Positions 19,254 to 29,029 of a stretch of DNA of 64,000 nt are shown piece by piece; position 1 is the first letter of the stretch; each line of letters begins with the position of its first letter. The notes under the pieces are model-generated. The model did not search any database. It was not told where the DNA came from and saw only the letters and a list, made by a program, of their open reading frames with translations. This DNA is from Microbacterium protaetiae (GTDB taxonomy: Bacteria; Actinomycetota; Actinomycetes; Actinomycetales; Microbacteriaceae), in assembly GCF_004135285.1 (NCBI RefSeq), contig NZ_CP035494.1, positions 248,001-312,000 of the forward strand, written 5' to 3'. A program made the position numbers and the translations under genes.

Positions 19254-20446
19254 GCGACGCTGTCCTTCCGTCGGTGGTGCTTCTTGTTCGGGGACTTCTT
19301 GCCGGGATGCCGCAGCGCGGCCTTGTCCGCCGCGTCGGGCACCGCACGCGGCAGCCGGATCGTGAACGTCGAGCCTTGACCGAGCCGCGACCACAGACGC
19401 ACCTCGCCGCCGTGGCGTTGTACAGCGTGCTTGACGATGGCCAGGCCCAGGCCGGTACCTCCGGTGCGCCGAGACCGCGCCCGATCGGCGCGGAAGAAGC
19501 GCTCGAACACGCGCTCCTGGTCGCTCTCGGCGATGCCGATCCCCTGATCGGCCACCGAGATCTCCACGACCCGCGCGACGGTCTTCACGCCCACCCCGAC
19601 GCGCGATCCCGGCGGCGAATACGCCACCGCGTTCGCGACGAGATTGCCCAGCGCCTCGGCCAGCAGCAGCGGGTCGCCGTGCACCAGAGCGCCGCTGTCA
19701 CCACCGCGTGCCAGCGCGACATCGGCGGCGTCGGCCTGGGCACCGTGCGCCTCGATCACGTCGTCGATCAGCTCGTCGACCGGCACGTCGCGCATCGCCA
19801 GCGGCTCGTCGGCCTCGAGCTGCGAGAGAGTCATGATGCGGCTGGTCAGCGTTCCCAGCCGCTCGGCCTCGGCGCGCAGCCGCCGGGCGAATCCGCGCAC
19901 CTCGTCGGGGTCGTCAGCCGCCGACTCGATGGCCTCACCCAGCAGACTCACCGCGCCGGCGGGGGTCTTCAGCTCATGGCTCGTGTTGGCGACGAAGTCG
20001 CGGCGCATCTTGGCCACGCGCTCCTGCTCGGTCACGTCGTGGAGCACCAGCAGTACCAGGCGCGGTGTCAGCGCCCGCGCGTGCACGGCGACGGTGCGCG
20101 GCTGACCGGTCGTGCGCATCGGCACGATGACGGGGGTGGATGCCGTACCCGCCCGCGCGGCGCGGGCCAGAAGTGCCAGCTGCTCATCGGGAAGAGCGCG
20201 GCCCTCGCGAAGACCGGCGTCGCCGGCCGGAGGGGATGCCACGACCACGATGCCTGACCGATCCACGACGACGGCCGGGTCGTCCATGCCGGCCAGCACC
20301 GTCCGGATGCCGGCCGGGATCCCCGCCGACGCTCTTTGCATGGCGCGATCGCGCGCGCGGTACGCGGCGGCGACCACCAGTGCGACGGACACGCCCAGCA
20401 CCACGCCGATGAGCAGCGCGAACAAAGCGAGCTGCGCGGCATCCAT
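19250..20446 (-). CDS. senX3: Sensor histidine kinase SenX3 (phosphate sensing)
   Basis: 398 residues: one clear N-terminal membrane helix (about 5-30), a PAS-like sensory region (45-140), HisKA with TSHELKTP (H157), and an ATPase domain with N-box (NLVANAVAYSP), G1 (DQGIGI) and G2 (GGTGLGLAI). A Lys-rich tail (about 378-398) extends past the kinase core. In mycobacteria SenX3 reads phosphate through PhoU and the Pst transporter; the neighbouring phoU and gpmA repeat that context (gpm1-senX3-regX3). It is divergent from phoU, with PHO boxes in the shared promoter region, implying autoregulation. Confidence 0.92.
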   Translation of the reverse strand: MDAAQLALFALLIGVVLGVSVALVVAAAYRARDRAMQRASAGIPAGIRTVLAGMDDPAVVVDRSGIVVVASPPAGDAGLREGRALPDEQLALLARAARAGTASTPVIVPMRTTGQPRTVAVHARALTPRLVLLVLHDVTEQERVAKMRRDFVANTSHELKTPAGAVSLLGEAIESAADDPDEVRGFARRLRAEAERLGTLTSRIMTLSQLEADEPLAMRDVPVDELIDDVIEAHGAQADAADVALARGGDSGALVHGDPLLLAEALGNLVANAVAYSPPGSRVGVGVKTVARVVEISVADQGIGIAESDQERVFERFFRADRARSRRTGGTGLGLAIVKHAVQRHGGEVRLWSRLGQGSTFTIRLPRAVPDAADKAALRHPGKKSPNKKHHRRKDSVA

Positions 20447-20477
20447 GTCTCCAGAGTATGGGCCACCGACATCTGCT

Positions 20478-20535
20478 GTTCACCATCTGTACACCGCGGC
20501 AGAAGAGTTCACCGGCACGGCACCGTCCGTTAACC
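20478..20535. promoter_or_regulatory. PHO-box cluster between senX3 and phoU
   Basis: Direct repeats in 11-bp register: GTTCACC at 20478 and GTACACC at 20489, then GTTCACC at 20507, CGGCACC at 20518 and GTTAACC at 20529. This is the pattern bound by PhoP/RegX3-type regulators. It sits between divergent senX3 and phoU, so it can control both. Confidence 0.85.
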
Positions 20536-20586
20536 TTCGATGGCGATGATCGCTGAGAACCGCCCACCGAAGAAACGGGAATCTGC

Positions 20587-21243
20587 ATGCGCGAGGTGTT
20601 CCACCAGTCCCTCGAAGAGCTCCAATCGGGGCTCGTCGAGATCGCCGAGCTCGTGGCGACCGCGATGGAGAAGGCCACGACGGCATTCGGCACGAGCGAT
20701 GTCACGCTGGCCGAAGAGGTGATCGACGCCGACAGCGTCATCGACGAGCGGGCGCTGGCCCTCGATGAGCTCGCGATCGAGATTCTCGCCCGTCAGCAGC
20801 CGGTGGCACGCGATCTGCGCATCGTCGTGATGAGCCTGCGGGTGAGCGCCTCACTGGAGCGGATGGGCGATATCGCCGAGCACGTGGCGCAGCTGACGCG
20901 CATGCGGTTTCCCGAGCGCGCCATCCCGAAGGGGCTGAAATCCACCTTCACCCGCATGGGCGAGCTGGATGTCGCGCTGGCGCGCGATCTCGCCGAGCTG
21001 CTGCGCACCGAAGACCTCGACCTGGCCGAGCGCATTCGCAATGCCGACGATGACATCGACGAACTGCACATAGCGGTGTTCGAGAAGGTGCTCAGCGACA
21101 GCTGGCAGGGCGAGGCGTCGGCCACGGTCGATGCGACACTGGCCAGTCGCTACCACGAGCGGTTCGCCGACCACGCCGTGTCGGTGGCCAAGAAGGTCGT
21201 CTACCTGGCCACCGGCGACTGGGCGGCCGACCCGCCCGCCTGA
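20587..21243 (+). CDS. phoU: Phosphate signalling protein PhoU
   Basis: 218 residues forming two three-helix bundles, the usual PhoU size. The metal-binding E/D-x-x-x-D patterns of the family are visible (LAEEVIDADSVID; ERIRNADDDID), as is the hydrophobic RISASLERMGDIAEH-type helix (RVSASLERMGDIAEH). PhoU links the Pst transporter to the SenX3 kinase and keeps RegX3 silent when phosphate is plentiful. It is divergent from senX3 across a PHO-box cluster and stops one base from the convergent gpmA stop, with no terminator between them, so antisense overlap of the transcripts is likely. Confidence 0.95.
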   Translation: MREVFHQSLEELQSGLVEIAELVATAMEKATTAFGTSDVTLAEEVIDADSVIDERALALDELAIEILARQQPVARDLRIVVMSLRVSASLERMGDIAEHVAQLTRMRFPERAIPKGLKSTFTRMGELDVALARDLAELLRTEDLDLAERIRNADDDIDELHIAVFEKVLSDSWQGEASATVDATLASRYHERFADHAVSVAKKVVYLATGDWAADPPA

Positions 21244-21244
21244 G

Positions 21245-21991
21245 CTACTTGCCCTGGTTGGCCACGGCGGCGGCGCCGGCGGCGGCGGCTTCGGGGTCGA
21301 GGTACTCGCCGGGGCCCAGCGGCGCCAGGTTCTCGTCGAGCTTGTAGACGAGGGGAATGCCGGTCGGAATGTTCAGGGCGGCGATGTCATCGTCGCTGAT
21401 CTGGTCGAGGTGCTTCACGAGCGCGCGCAGCGAGTTGCCGTGTGCGGTGACCAGCACCGTCTTGCCGGCCTGCAGGTCGGGGACGATCTCTCCGTGCCAG
21501 TAGGGCAGCAGACGGTCGATGACGAGCTTGAGCGACTCGGTGCGGGGCACCCCGCCGTCGATGTCGGCGTAGCGCGGGTCGTTGGCCTGGCTGTACTCGG
21601 CATCGTCGGGCAGCTCGGGCGGCGGCACGTCGAACGAACGGCGCCAGAGCATGAACTGCTCCTCACCGAATTCGTCGAGGGTCTGCGCCTTGTCTTTGCC
21701 CTGCAGCGCGCCGTAGTGGCGCTCGTTGAGGCGCCATGACCGCTTCACCGGAATCCACAGCCGATCCGCGGCATCCAGCGCGATGTTCGCGGTCTGGATC
21801 GCGCGTGACAGCACGGACGTGTAGAGCACGTCGGGGTGCAGCCCCGACTCGGCGAGAAGCTCGCCGCCGCGCTGGGCCTCGGCCTTGCCCTGCTCTGTGA
21901 GGCGCACGTCCACCCATCCGGTGAACTGGTTGGACTTGTTCCACTCGCTCTGTCCGTGACGGAGCAGGATCAGCGTGTACGGGGCGGTCAT
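21245..21991 (-). CDS. gpmA: 2,3-bisphosphoglycerate-dependent phosphoglycerate mutase
   Basis: Glycolytic enzyme that interconverts 3- and 2-phosphoglycerate through a phosphohistidine. 248 residues, normal length. The catalytic RHGQSEWN (H12) is at the start, the second His is in [12 protein letters not shown], and the substrate-loop [13 protein letters not shown] is intact. In mycobacteria gpm1 lies beside senX3-regX3, and the same neighbourhood is seen here. Its 3' end meets phoU almost directly. Confidence 0.97.
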   Translation of the reverse strand: MTAPYTLILLRHGQSEWNKSNQFTGWVDVRLTEQGKAEAQRGGELLAESGLHPDVLYTSVLSRAIQTANIALDAADRLWIPVKRSWRLNERHYGALQGKDKAQTLDEFGEEQFMLWRRSFDVPPPELPDDAEYSQANDPRYADIDGGVPRTESLKLVIDRLLPYWHGEIVPDLQAGKTVLVTAHGNSLRALVKHLDQISDDDIAALNIPTGIPLVYKLDENLAPLGPGEYLDPEAAAAGAAAVANQGK

Positions 21992-22019
21992 GATTCCACC
22001 TTAGCGATCCGGCGATGAG

Positions 22020-22853
22020 ATGATGGAGGTGATGACATCCTCCCCCGTCGGGCGCCCGACGCGCGGCACGACGGGGACCAACCGCTTGCGCCGTGTCGAT
22101 CGCTGGATAGCCCGCCACCCTACCCTGCGTCGCGCCGCCGACCCGCTCGTCGTCGACCTCGGCTACGGTGCGAGCGGGGTGACAGCGCTCGAGCTCGAGG
22201 CGCGGCTGCGCCCGGTGCGCCGCGACGTGCATGTTCTCGGCCTCGAACTCGATCCCGGCCGGGTCGCGCGGGCGCGAGACCAGCTGGCCCGGGTGCGCTC
22301 GGGGTGCACACCGTTCGCCGCCGACGCGCGCGTGTCGTTCGCGCGTGGTGGCTTCGAAGTGCCCACGCCCGCCGGGCGGCGGCCGGCCGCCATTCGCGCT
22401 TTCAATGTCTTGCGCCAGTACGACGAGAAAGACGTGCGGGATGCCTGGGCCCGCATGGCCTCTCGGCTCGATCCCTCGGGACTCGTCGTCGAGGGAACCT
22501 GCGACGAACTCGGGCGCGTGGCCACCTGGGTGGCGATCGGCCCCGATTCACGGGCGGTGTCGTTCACGGTGTCGCTGCGGCTGGCCGGGCTCGAGCATCC
22601 CTCGATCGCCGCCGAGCGGCTGCCGAAAGCTCTCATCCACCGCAACGTTCCCGGCGAGCGCATCCATGACTTTTTGATCGCGCTCGACCGGGAGTGGGAG
22701 CGGGCCGCGGGCATGTCGGCGTTCGGCCCGGTGCAGCGCTGGCGTGCGGCGATGCAGGGACTTGTGGATGCCGGCTGGCCGCTGCGCGATCGCGCGCGCT
22801 GGCGTCTGGGCGAGGTCACCGTGCCGTGGGAGGCCGTCGCGCCGCGGGTGTGA
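22020..22853 (+). CDS. Class I SAM-dependent methyltransferase-like protein
   Basis: 277 residues. LVVDLGYGASGVTALELE is a recognisable SAM-binding loop (motif I), followed by an acidic strand end in LGLELDPGRV. The rest is Arg-rich and does not show a clear substrate-specificity motif, so the reaction is unknown. Several start codons are possible between 22020 and 22032 (ATG, ATG, GTG, ATG); the GGAGG at 22025-22029 is too close to the last one, so the start is uncertain by a few codons. It is divergent from gpmA and convergent with the YgfZ gene. Confidence 0.78.
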   Translation: MMEVMTSSPVGRPTRGTTGTNRLRRVDRWIARHPTLRRAADPLVVDLGYGASGVTALELEARLRPVRRDVHVLGLELDPGRVARARDQLARVRSGCTPFAADARVSFARGGFEVPTPAGRRPAAIRAFNVLRQYDEKDVRDAWARMASRLDPSGLVVEGTCDELGRVATWVAIGPDSRAVSFTVSLRLAGLEHPSIAAERLPKALIHRNVPGERIHDFLIALDREWERAAGMSAFGPVQRWRAAMQGLVDAGWPLRDRARWRLGEVTVPWEAVAPRV

Positions 22854-22885
22854 AAGCCCGCCTCGCGCGGCGTGACACGACCGCG

Positions 22886-23965
22886 CTACGCGCGTCGGCG
22901 GCCGAGCTTGGGGATGCGCGGCACCGACGCGGTGGCCCCCGCCTCGGGCGGCACTATCACCTCTTGGGCGGCGGCGACCGGGCCGTCGGCGGTGGCCACG
23001 GCCAGGTCGACGTCGACGGGCGTGTTCCGACGAACGAGCGCCAGGGCGATCGGGCCCTGCTCGAAGTGCTGCGCGGCCGCGATCACCGTTCCGACCTCGG
23101 CGTCGCCGTGGAGCACCGCGTCGCCGCGGGCGGCCGGTGCGCCATCGAGCTGCAGCGCCACGAGTCGCCGGGGCGGATGCCCGAGGTTGTGCACCTTTGC
23201 CACCGTCTCCTGCCCGCGGTAGCACCCCTTGTTCAGGTGCACGGCGCTGCGCAGCCAGTCGACCTCGTGCGGCAGCATCCGCTCATCGGCGTCGGCGATG
23301 CGCGGACGCCAGGCGGCGACGCGCAGGGCGTCGGCAGCTATCGAGCCGGCCAGGTGCAAGGCACCGGATGCCGCAGCCGTGGCCAGTCGCGAGACCCCCT
23401 CGGCATCGACCAGGGCTTCGGCCCAATCGCGCTCGGCGCCCGGGTGCGGGTCGGCGGCCGAATACGCCCAGCCGCCCTCGGTGATCCCCGGCCACGGGTC
23501 ATGCCAGACCAGCGGCGCCGGCAGCGCGGCCACCGCCCCCGCCGTTCCCCCGACGACCGCGTACTCGTCACGCGCGTCGCGCGGGTCCACGCGCAGGCGG
23601 AACCGCATCTTCTTCAGAAAATCGAGCAGGCCCACGGCATCCGATCTGTCGACGATCAGCCACGCCGTCTGACCGTCATCGATGAGGGATGCCGCGTGCT
23701 CGACGTGCCCGTTCGGGTCGAGGATCAGCAGCTCGGCGCTCTCGCCGGGCACCAGCACGCTCAGCCGCTGGGTCGAGAACGACTCCAGCCAGGTGAGGCG
23801 GTCTTCGCCGGGCACGGCCAGCACGACGCGGTCGCCCAGCGGCGCCAGCGCGGCGCCCGAAGCAAGGGCGCGCTGTTCAGCGATCGGGTTGCCGACGTGC
23901 TCGAGCACGCCGTCGGCGACGACCGCGCCGTCGGCGGCGCGCAGAAGAGCGGCGAATGCGTCCAT
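22886..23965 (-). CDS. ygfZ: YgfZ/GcvT family folate-binding protein
   Basis: 359 residues. The signature K-G-C-Y-R-G-Q-E of YgfZ proteins is present (LNKGCYRGQETVAKVHN), with the C-terminal barrel around DLAVATADGPVAAAQEVI. YgfZ binds folate and helps assemble or repair iron-sulfur clusters in enzymes such as MiaB; it is related to aminomethyltransferase GcvT but is not catalytic in the same way. The ATG at 23965 shares one base with the stop of the preceding FABP gene (TGATG), so the two are coupled. Confidence 0.93.
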   Translation of the reverse strand: MDAFAALLRAADGAVVADGVLEHVGNPIAEQRALASGAALAPLGDRVVLAVPGEDRLTWLESFSTQRLSVLVPGESAELLILDPNGHVEHAASLIDDGQTAWLIVDRSDAVGLLDFLKKMRFRLRVDPRDARDEYAVVGGTAGAVAALPAPLVWHDPWPGITEGGWAYSAADPHPGAERDWAEALVDAEGVSRLATAAASGALHLAGSIAADALRVAAWRPRIADADERMLPHEVDWLRSAVHLNKGCYRGQETVAKVHNLGHPPRRLVALQLDGAPAARGDAVLHGDAEVGTVIAAAQHFEQGPIALALVRRNTPVDVDLAVATADGPVAAAQEVIVPPEAGATASVPRIPKLGRRRA

Positions 23966-24564
23966 CACTGAACCTTCGCCAGGCGGGCGGAGGCATGCGA
24001 GGCCATCGGAGCACCCAGGGCCGCGACATCCCACGCCCACAGCAGATGGCCCTCGACCAGCCCGTACATGCGGGATGCCGCGGTGTACGCCTTCGCGGTC
24101 GCCGGGCGCACCACGGCGTCGGTGGCCACGTCGATGCGCGGACCGCGCACCTGCCCGAGCGAGAGTTCGCTGGTGCCGTCGGCATGAACCAGCGCCACCT
24201 CGATGTCGAAGCCGCCCTCGGCGTTGCGGAGCTTCTCGATGTCGTCGGCGGTCAGGGCGACCGGGGCCGTGCGCGCCGGCAACAGGGCCGGCCCGGGGTC
24301 GGCCGCAGTCTGCGGGCGAGCGAGCCGCCAGTAGCCGACCTCGGCCAACAGGGGCGCCCGCTCGTCGCCATCACCCGTCCAGGCGTCGGCCGAGTAGTTG
24401 AGATAGCCGCCGTCGCCTGTGCTGAACGAAACGCGGTGGGTGAACTCCGCGGAGAAGTGATGACCGTCTGCCTCGTAGTCGATGACCCCGGTGCCCTCCC
24501 ACACCCCCCGCAGCCAGGCGAGGGGCGCCAGCTCGGCGGGCAGATCGGTCGGGATCTCGATCAC
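23965..24564 (-). CDS. FABP-like heme-binding protein (nitrobindin family)
   Basis: 199-residue ten-stranded beta-barrel of the DUF1794/nitrobindin family. The hallmark G-x-W-x-G-x-G appears as LRGVWEGTGVIDY near residue 20, and a histidine near the C-terminus (SHASARL) is in the place of the heme-binding His. Nitrobindins bind ferric heme and react with NO or peroxynitrite. It starts with GTG and is coupled to the following ygfZ gene, suggesting a shared link to metal or iron-sulfur homeostasis (inference). Confidence 0.88.
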   Translation of the reverse strand: MIEIPTDLPAELAPLAWLRGVWEGTGVIDYEADGHHFSAEFTHRVSFSTGDGGYLNYSADAWTGDGDERAPLLAEVGYWRLARPQTAADPGPALLPARTAPVALTADDIEKLRNAEGGFDIEVALVHADGTSELSLGQVRGPRIDVATDAVVRPATAKAYTAASRMYGLVEGHLLWAWDVAALGAPMASHASARLAKVQ

Positions 24565-24575
24565 GACGCGCCCGT

Positions 24576-24689
24576 TCAGCGCTGGCCGCGATACAGATTC
24601 TTGATCACGACGGCCGTGCAGAAGAGGATCGCGAGGGAGGCCAGGCCCAGCAGGCCGACGAAGAAGAGTTCCAGCGCCATCGTGTCCAT
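24576..24689 (-). CDS. Small single-pass membrane protein (37 residues)
   Basis: A short frame beginning MDTMALELFF with one membrane helix (about 6-30) and a basic end (NLYRGQR). It fits tightly between the FABP gene (ends the gap at 24564) and the next membrane-protein gene, on the same strand. Amino-acid composition and a clear positive-inside end support it as real, but the ribosome-binding site is weak and the start could be the second Met. Function unknown. Confidence 0.55.
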   Translation of the reverse strand: MDTMALELFFVGLLGLASLAILFCTAVVIKNLYRGQR

Positions 24690-24709
24690 GGTTCTACTCT
24701 ATCCCGGTT

Positions 24710-25003
24710 CTACCCGGCCGCCGCGGCGACCAAGCCGAAGACGGCGCTGATCGCTCCCAGAACGACGAGCGAGCCAAGTATGCTCAGCGCGACCCGCGAG
24801 ATGAATCGCTGGGGGCGACCTGCCCACAGCTGCACCGCGAAGGAGAGGACAAGACAGCCGGCCAGCCCGATGGCGAACCACTGTGCGCGCTGCCCCGAGG
24901 GGGTGAGCACACCCACCAGCACGCCGATGACGACAGCGGCGACCCACACCGCGATGACCCCGCCGAAAGGCGTTCGGCCGACGCGCTCTGCTTCGCTGGA
25001 CAT
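24710..25003 (-). CDS. Small integral membrane protein, unknown function
   Basis: 97 residues with three hydrophobic segments (about 15-35, 43-62 and 70-95) separated by short charged turns and a charged N-terminus ([13 protein letters not shown]). No family name can be given with confidence. It lies at the head of the small minus-strand series 25003-22886 and is divergent from glnR, with about 77 bases between starts. Confidence 0.65.
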   Translation of the reverse strand: MSSEAERVGRTPFGGVIAVWVAAVVIGVLVGVLTPSGQRAQWFAIGLAGCLVLSFAVQLWAGRPQRFISRVALSILGSLVVLGAISAVFGLVAAAAG

Positions 25004-25080
25004 GCGCCCATTCTCGCACGGCCCTAAAATGTCCCCACAACACTTCGGCCACCGTGGTCCGGCAGGTCGCAGGAGGTCGC

Positions 25081-25773
25081 GTGGTCCATATTCTCGTACT
25101 CAGCTCGGCTCGCGATGCCGCCCTGCCCACACTCGAACTGCTCGGACACCACGTGCAGACGATTCCGGCCGAGCCCGCGCAGCTGGTCAAGGCACCCCGT
25201 GTCGATGTCATTCTGCTCGACGCACGTACCGACCTCGTCGCGGCGAAGTCGCTGTGCCGCATCCTGACAACCACCGGACTCGAGGCGCCGTTGCTGCTCG
25301 TGGTCACCGAAGGCGGGATGGCGGCGGTCGCCGCCGATTGGGGCGTCGCCGACGTCATCTTGAGCACCGCGGGACCCGCCGAGACCGAGGCCCGCCTGCG
25401 CCTGGCCGTCGGGCGCAGCCAGGCAGCGGCCGCCGAGCCGGCGCGCGTGCAGACCTCGGGGCTGAGCATCGACGAGTCGTCGTACTCGGCCAAGCTGCAC
25501 GGCAAGCCGCTCGACCTCACCTACAAGGAGTTCCAGCTGCTGCATTTTCTCGCGATGCACCCGTCCCGTGTGTTCACCCGCGAGCAGCTGCTCAGCGAAG
25601 TGTGGGGGTACGACTACTTCGGCGGCACCCGCACGGTCGACGTGCATGTACGGCGCCTGCGCGCCAAGCTCGGCGAGTTCGAACAGCTCATCGGCACCGT
25701 GCGCAACGTCGGATATCGCTTCAATGTGACCGACGATGACGAGAGCGAGGCCGCGTCGGCGCCCACGCGTTGA
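25081..25773 (+). CDS. glnR: GlnR-like orphan response regulator (OmpR family)
   Basis: 230 residues: an atypical receiver domain (1-115) and a winged-helix domain (about 130-220) with the recognition segment [15 protein letters not shown]. The receiver has one central Asp (VDVILLDAR) but lacks the usual acidic pair and switch Lys, as in GlnR, which works without phosphorylation. GlnR is the global nitrogen regulator of actinobacteria; in Streptomyces and Mycobacterium it lies in the pst/ppk/mshD neighbourhood, as here. There is no partner kinase. The start is the GTG at 25081 after AGGAGG. Assignment relies on domain features plus context. Confidence 0.82.
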   Translation: MVHILVLSSARDAALPTLELLGHHVQTIPAEPAQLVKAPRVDVILLDARTDLVAAKSLCRILTTTGLEAPLLLVVTEGGMAAVAADWGVADVILSTAGPAETEARLRLAVGRSQAAAAEPARVQTSGLSIDESSYSAKLHGKPLDLTYKEFQLLHFLAMHPSRVFTREQLLSEVWGYDYFGGTRTVDVHVRRLRAKLGEFEQLIGTVRNVGYRFNVTDDDESEAASAPTR

Positions 25774-25807
25774 CGCGCACGTAACCTCGGCCTGCAATGA
25801 TGTGAAG

Positions 25808-27973
25808 ATGATCGAACACGAGGTCCTGGACACCGGGCTGGATGACGGCGAGGATGACGATTTCGACCTGGAAGAGGTCTACGATTCCGAGCTGCCCGAG
25901 GGCCGCTACCTCGACCGCGAACTGAGCTGGCTGGCGTTCAACCAGCGCGTGCTCGAACTGGCCGAAGATCCGGCCCAGCCGGTGCTGGAGCGGGCGAACT
26001 TCTTGGCGATCTTCGCCAGCAACCTCGACGAGTTCTTCATGGTGCGCGTTGCGGGGCTTCGCCGCCGCATCCTCACCGGCCTGGCGGTTCCGACGAACGT
26101 GGGCCGCTCGCCGCAAGACGTGCTCACCGACATCTCGGGTGATGCGCACCGGCTGCAGCTGCGCCACGCCGACGCGTGGACCCAGCTGGTCAAGCCGGCC
26201 CTGGCCGAGGCGGGCATCGACTTTCTGACGTGGGACGAGCTCAGCGACGGCGAGCGCGACGATCTCTACCGGTACTTTCAGGAGAAGGTCTTCCCGGTGC
26301 TCACCCCGCTCGCGGTCGACCCGGCGCATCCCTTCCCCTACATCTCGGGGCTGTCGTTGAACCTCGCCATCCGGATTCGCAACGCCCGCACCGGCCGCCA
26401 GGATTTCGCGCGACTGAAGGTGCCGCCGATGCTGCCGCGCTTCGTGCGGGTGGGTGACGACTCCGCTCGCATCCGCTTCCTTCCGCTGGAAGACCTCATC
26501 GCCAACAACCTGGCCGACCTCTTCCCCGGCATGGAGGTGCTCGACCACCACGCCTTCCGGCTCACCCGCAACGAAGACGTCGAGGTCGAAGAGGACGAGA
26601 CCGAGAACCTCATCCAGGCACTGGAGGCCGAGCTTCTGCGCCGCCGGTTCGGACCGCCCATCCGCCTCGAGGTCACCGATGACATCGACGACATCACTCT
26701 CGACCTGCTCGTGGACGAACTCGACATCACCGAGCAGCAGGTGCACCGACTGCCCGGCCCGCTCGATTTGGGCGGACTTTTCGGCTTAGGACGCATCGAC
26801 CGCCCCGAGCTGCGCTACCCCCCGCATGTGCCGGTGACTCCGTTCGCGCTGCAGCCGGCAGAGCAGAACGGCCGCGCCGACCTTTTCGCCGCTATCCGCA
26901 AGAGCGACGTGCTCGTGCACCATCCGTACGAACCGTTCGCGACGAGTGTGCAGGCCTTTCTCGAGCAAGCCGCGAAGGATCCGCACGTTCTGGCCATCAA
27001 GCAGACGCTGTATCGCACTTCGGGCGACAGCCCCATCGTGCAGGCGCTCATCGACGCGGCCGAGGCCGGCAAACAGGTTCTGGCCGTGGTCGAGGTCAAG
27101 GCGCGTTTCGACGAGGCCGCCAACATCACCTGGGCGAGAAAGCTCGAAAAGGCCGGAGTACACGTCGTGTACGGGCTCGTCGGTTTGAAGACGCACGCCA
27201 AGCTCGCCCTCGTGATCCGCGAAGAAGAGGGCACGCTGCGCAGCTACGCGCACATCGGCACCGGCAACTACAACCCGAAGACCAGCCGCATCTACGAGGA
27301 CTTCGGCCTCTTCACGATCGACGAACAGGTCGGCCGTGACCTCATCCGGCTTTTCAACGAGCTGAGCGGCTATGCGATCGAGAAGAAGTTCAAGCGCCTG
27401 CTGGTCGCGCCCCGCTACCTGCGCAAGGGCCTGCTGCGCCTGATCGAGAAGGAGCGCCGCAACGCCCTCGACGGCAAGCCCGCGCGTATTCGCATCAAGG
27501 TGAACTCGATGGTCGACGAGCAGATCATCGACGCTCTCTACCGTGCGAGCCAGGCGGGGGTGCCGGTCGAAGTCTGGGTGCGAGGCATCTGCAGCCTCAA
27601 GCCGGGGGTCGAGGGAATGAGCGAGAACATCACCGTGCGCAGCATCCTGGGCCGCAACCTGGAGCATTCGCGTATCTTCTCGTTCGCGGGCGGCGGCGAC
27701 CCGCAGGTGTACATCGGCAGCGCCGATATGATGCACCGCAACCTTGATCGACGGATCGAGGCGCTGGTGCGGGTGACCTCACCCGCACAGCTCAAGTCGC
27801 TGGAGGACCTTTTCACCCTTGCGATGAGCGACGGGACCAGCTCGTGGCATCTGCAGCCGGATGGTGACTGGGTCAGGCACAGCGTCGGCGAGAACGGGAA
27901 GAGGCTGGTGGATCTGCAGGACAAGACGATGGCCAACGTGCAACGTCGGCGGCGGGCGCGAGCGGTGCGATGA
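25808..27973 (+). CDS. ppk: Polyphosphate kinase 1
   Basis: Makes long-chain polyphosphate from ATP, reversibly, through a phosphohistidine. 721 residues from the ATG at 25808, within the usual range; the frame is open upstream into glnR and the exact start is uncertain because no clear Shine-Dalgarno site is visible. The acidic N-terminus precedes the N-domain ([19 protein letters not shown]). The autophosphorylated His is in [19 protein letters not shown] (about 482), and the second phospholipase-D-like site is HSRIFSF. Its stop overlaps the start of mutT1 (ATGA). Together with pstSCAB, it stores the phosphate taken up. Confidence 0.95.
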   Translation: MIEHEVLDTGLDDGEDDDFDLEEVYDSELPEGRYLDRELSWLAFNQRVLELAEDPAQPVLERANFLAIFASNLDEFFMVRVAGLRRRILTGLAVPTNVGRSPQDVLTDISGDAHRLQLRHADAWTQLVKPALAEAGIDFLTWDELSDGERDDLYRYFQEKVFPVLTPLAVDPAHPFPYISGLSLNLAIRIRNARTGRQDFARLKVPPMLPRFVRVGDDSARIRFLPLEDLIANNLADLFPGMEVLDHHAFRLTRNEDVEVEEDETENLIQALEAELLRRRFGPPIRLEVTDDIDDITLDLLVDELDITEQQVHRLPGPLDLGGLFGLGRIDRPELRYPPHVPVTPFALQPAEQNGRADLFAAIRKSDVLVHHPYEPFATSVQAFLEQAAKDPHVLAIKQTLYRTSGDSPIVQALIDAAEAGKQVLAVVEVKARFDEAANITWARKLEKAGVHVVYGLVGLKTHAKLALVIREEEGTLRSYAHIGTGNYNPKTSRIYEDFGLFTIDEQVGRDLIRLFNELSGYAIEKKFKRLLVAPRYLRKGLLRLIEKERRNALDGKPARIRIKVNSMVDEQIIDALYRASQAGVPVEVWVRGICSLKPGVEGMSENITVRSILGRNLEHSRIFSFAGGGDPQVYIGSADMMHRNLDRRIEALVRVTSPAQLKSLEDLFTLAMSDGTSSWHLQPDGDWVRHSVGENGKRLVDLQDKTMANVQRRRRARAVR

Positions 27974-28908
27974 GCGAGACGGCCGTCTATGCCGCCGGGG
28001 GCGTCGTCTGGCGCCTGGTCGAGGGCAAGCTGAAGGTCCTCGTGATCCACCGCACCGCCTACGCCGACGTCACCCTGCCCAAGGGCAAGGTCGACGCCGG
28101 CGAGATGCTGGCGGGCACCGCCGTGCGTGAGATCCTCGAAGAGACCGGCATCGCCGTCTGTCTCGGCGTGCCCGTCGGCGTCTCGCGCTACGCGCTGCCC
28201 AGCGGCCGCACCAAGATCGTGCACTACTGGTCGACCTTCGCCTCCGATGAGGCGATCCGGGCGTCACGGTTCGTGCCGAACAAAGAGATCGCCGCGATCG
28301 AATGGATCTCGCCGAAGAAGGCCCTGGCCCGCATGAGCTATCCGGTCGATGTGGAGATTCTGGAGAACTTCCTCGCACTGGTCGACGACGGGGTGCGACA
28401 CACATTCCCCGTCGTGGTGCAGCGCCATGCGAAGGCCGCCGCGCGCGAGGAATGGGCCGGCGAAGACGCTCTGCGTCCACTGACCGCTCGCGGTACGAAA
28501 CAGGCAAAGGCCATCGCCGCTCCGCTGCAGGCCTTCGGCGTGCGAAAGATCTACTCGTCTGACGCCGTGCGATGCGTGACCACCGTCGCGCCGTTGGCCG
28601 CTGCCACCGGGCATCGCATCCACCGCACCCCCGAGATCAGTCAAGACGCCTGGGAAGACGGCACCTCCGACGTGCGCGCCGCCGTCGGTGCACGCGTGCG
28701 CGCCGGCAAGGCCTCGGTGCTGTGCAGCCACGGCCCGGTGCTTCCGGACATCATGCGAGAGCTTGCCCTGGCCACCGGCACGCTGCGCGGCTCGTATCTC
28801 GACGATGCCGCCGCCCTTCCGGTGGGCGCTTTCTCGGTCGTCCATCTGTCGGCCAGCAACCCCGGATCGGGCATCGTGGCCATCGAGACGCACGAGCCGA
28901 AGATCTGA
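27970..28908 (+). CDS. mutT1: Nudix hydrolase fused to histidine phosphatase (MutT1-like)
   Basis: 312 residues in two domains: an N-terminal Nudix hydrolase (5-135) with the box [17 protein letters not shown]...EETG complete, and a C-terminal histidine-phosphatase fold (about 148-310) with RHAK and the later CSHG. Mycobacterial MutT1 has this layout and cleans 8-oxo-(d)GTP and diadenosine polyphosphates from the nucleotide pool, and it too lies next to ppk. The ATGA overlap shows coupling with ppk. Confidence 0.93.
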   Translation: MSETAVYAAGGVVWRLVEGKLKVLVIHRTAYADVTLPKGKVDAGEMLAGTAVREILEETGIAVCLGVPVGVSRYALPSGRTKIVHYWSTFASDEAIRASRFVPNKEIAAIEWISPKKALARMSYPVDVEILENFLALVDDGVRHTFPVVVQRHAKAAAREEWAGEDALRPLTARGTKQAKAIAAPLQAFGVRKIYSSDAVRCVTTVAPLAAATGHRIHRTPEISQDAWEDGTSDVRAAVGARVRAGKASVLCSHGPVLPDIMRELALATGTLRGSYLDDAAALPVGAFSVVHLSASNPGSGIVAIETHEPKI

Positions 28909-28918
28909 GTCTCCGGCC

Positions 28919-28958
28919 GTTCACCTTCCGTTCACTCGCAGAGCCCAGTCTGGTCACC
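28919..28958 (+). promoter_or_regulatory. PHO box upstream of pstS
   Basis: GTTCACC at 28919, GTTCACT at 28930, a poor unit at 28941 and GGTCACC at 28952: 11-bp direct repeats as bound by RegX3/PhoP. It begins 10 bases after the mutT1 stop and about 72 bases before the pstS start, so it is well placed to activate pstSCAB under phosphate limitation. Confidence 0.88.
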
Positions 28959-28981
28959 GACGCGCTTTAGGTTCGTGGCGA

Positions 28982-28998
28982 GCCCCGCAGAGCGGGGC
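28982..28998 (+). other. Short GC hairpin in the pstS leader
   Basis: GCCCCGC/GCGGGGC, 7-bp stem with a 3-base loop, between the PHO box and the pstS ribosome-binding site. It may be a leftover terminator of the ppk-mutT1 transcript or a leader structure; no U run follows. Confidence 0.4.
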
Positions 28999-29029
28999 CG
29001 ACAACCCGACAACGTGAAGGATTCACACT

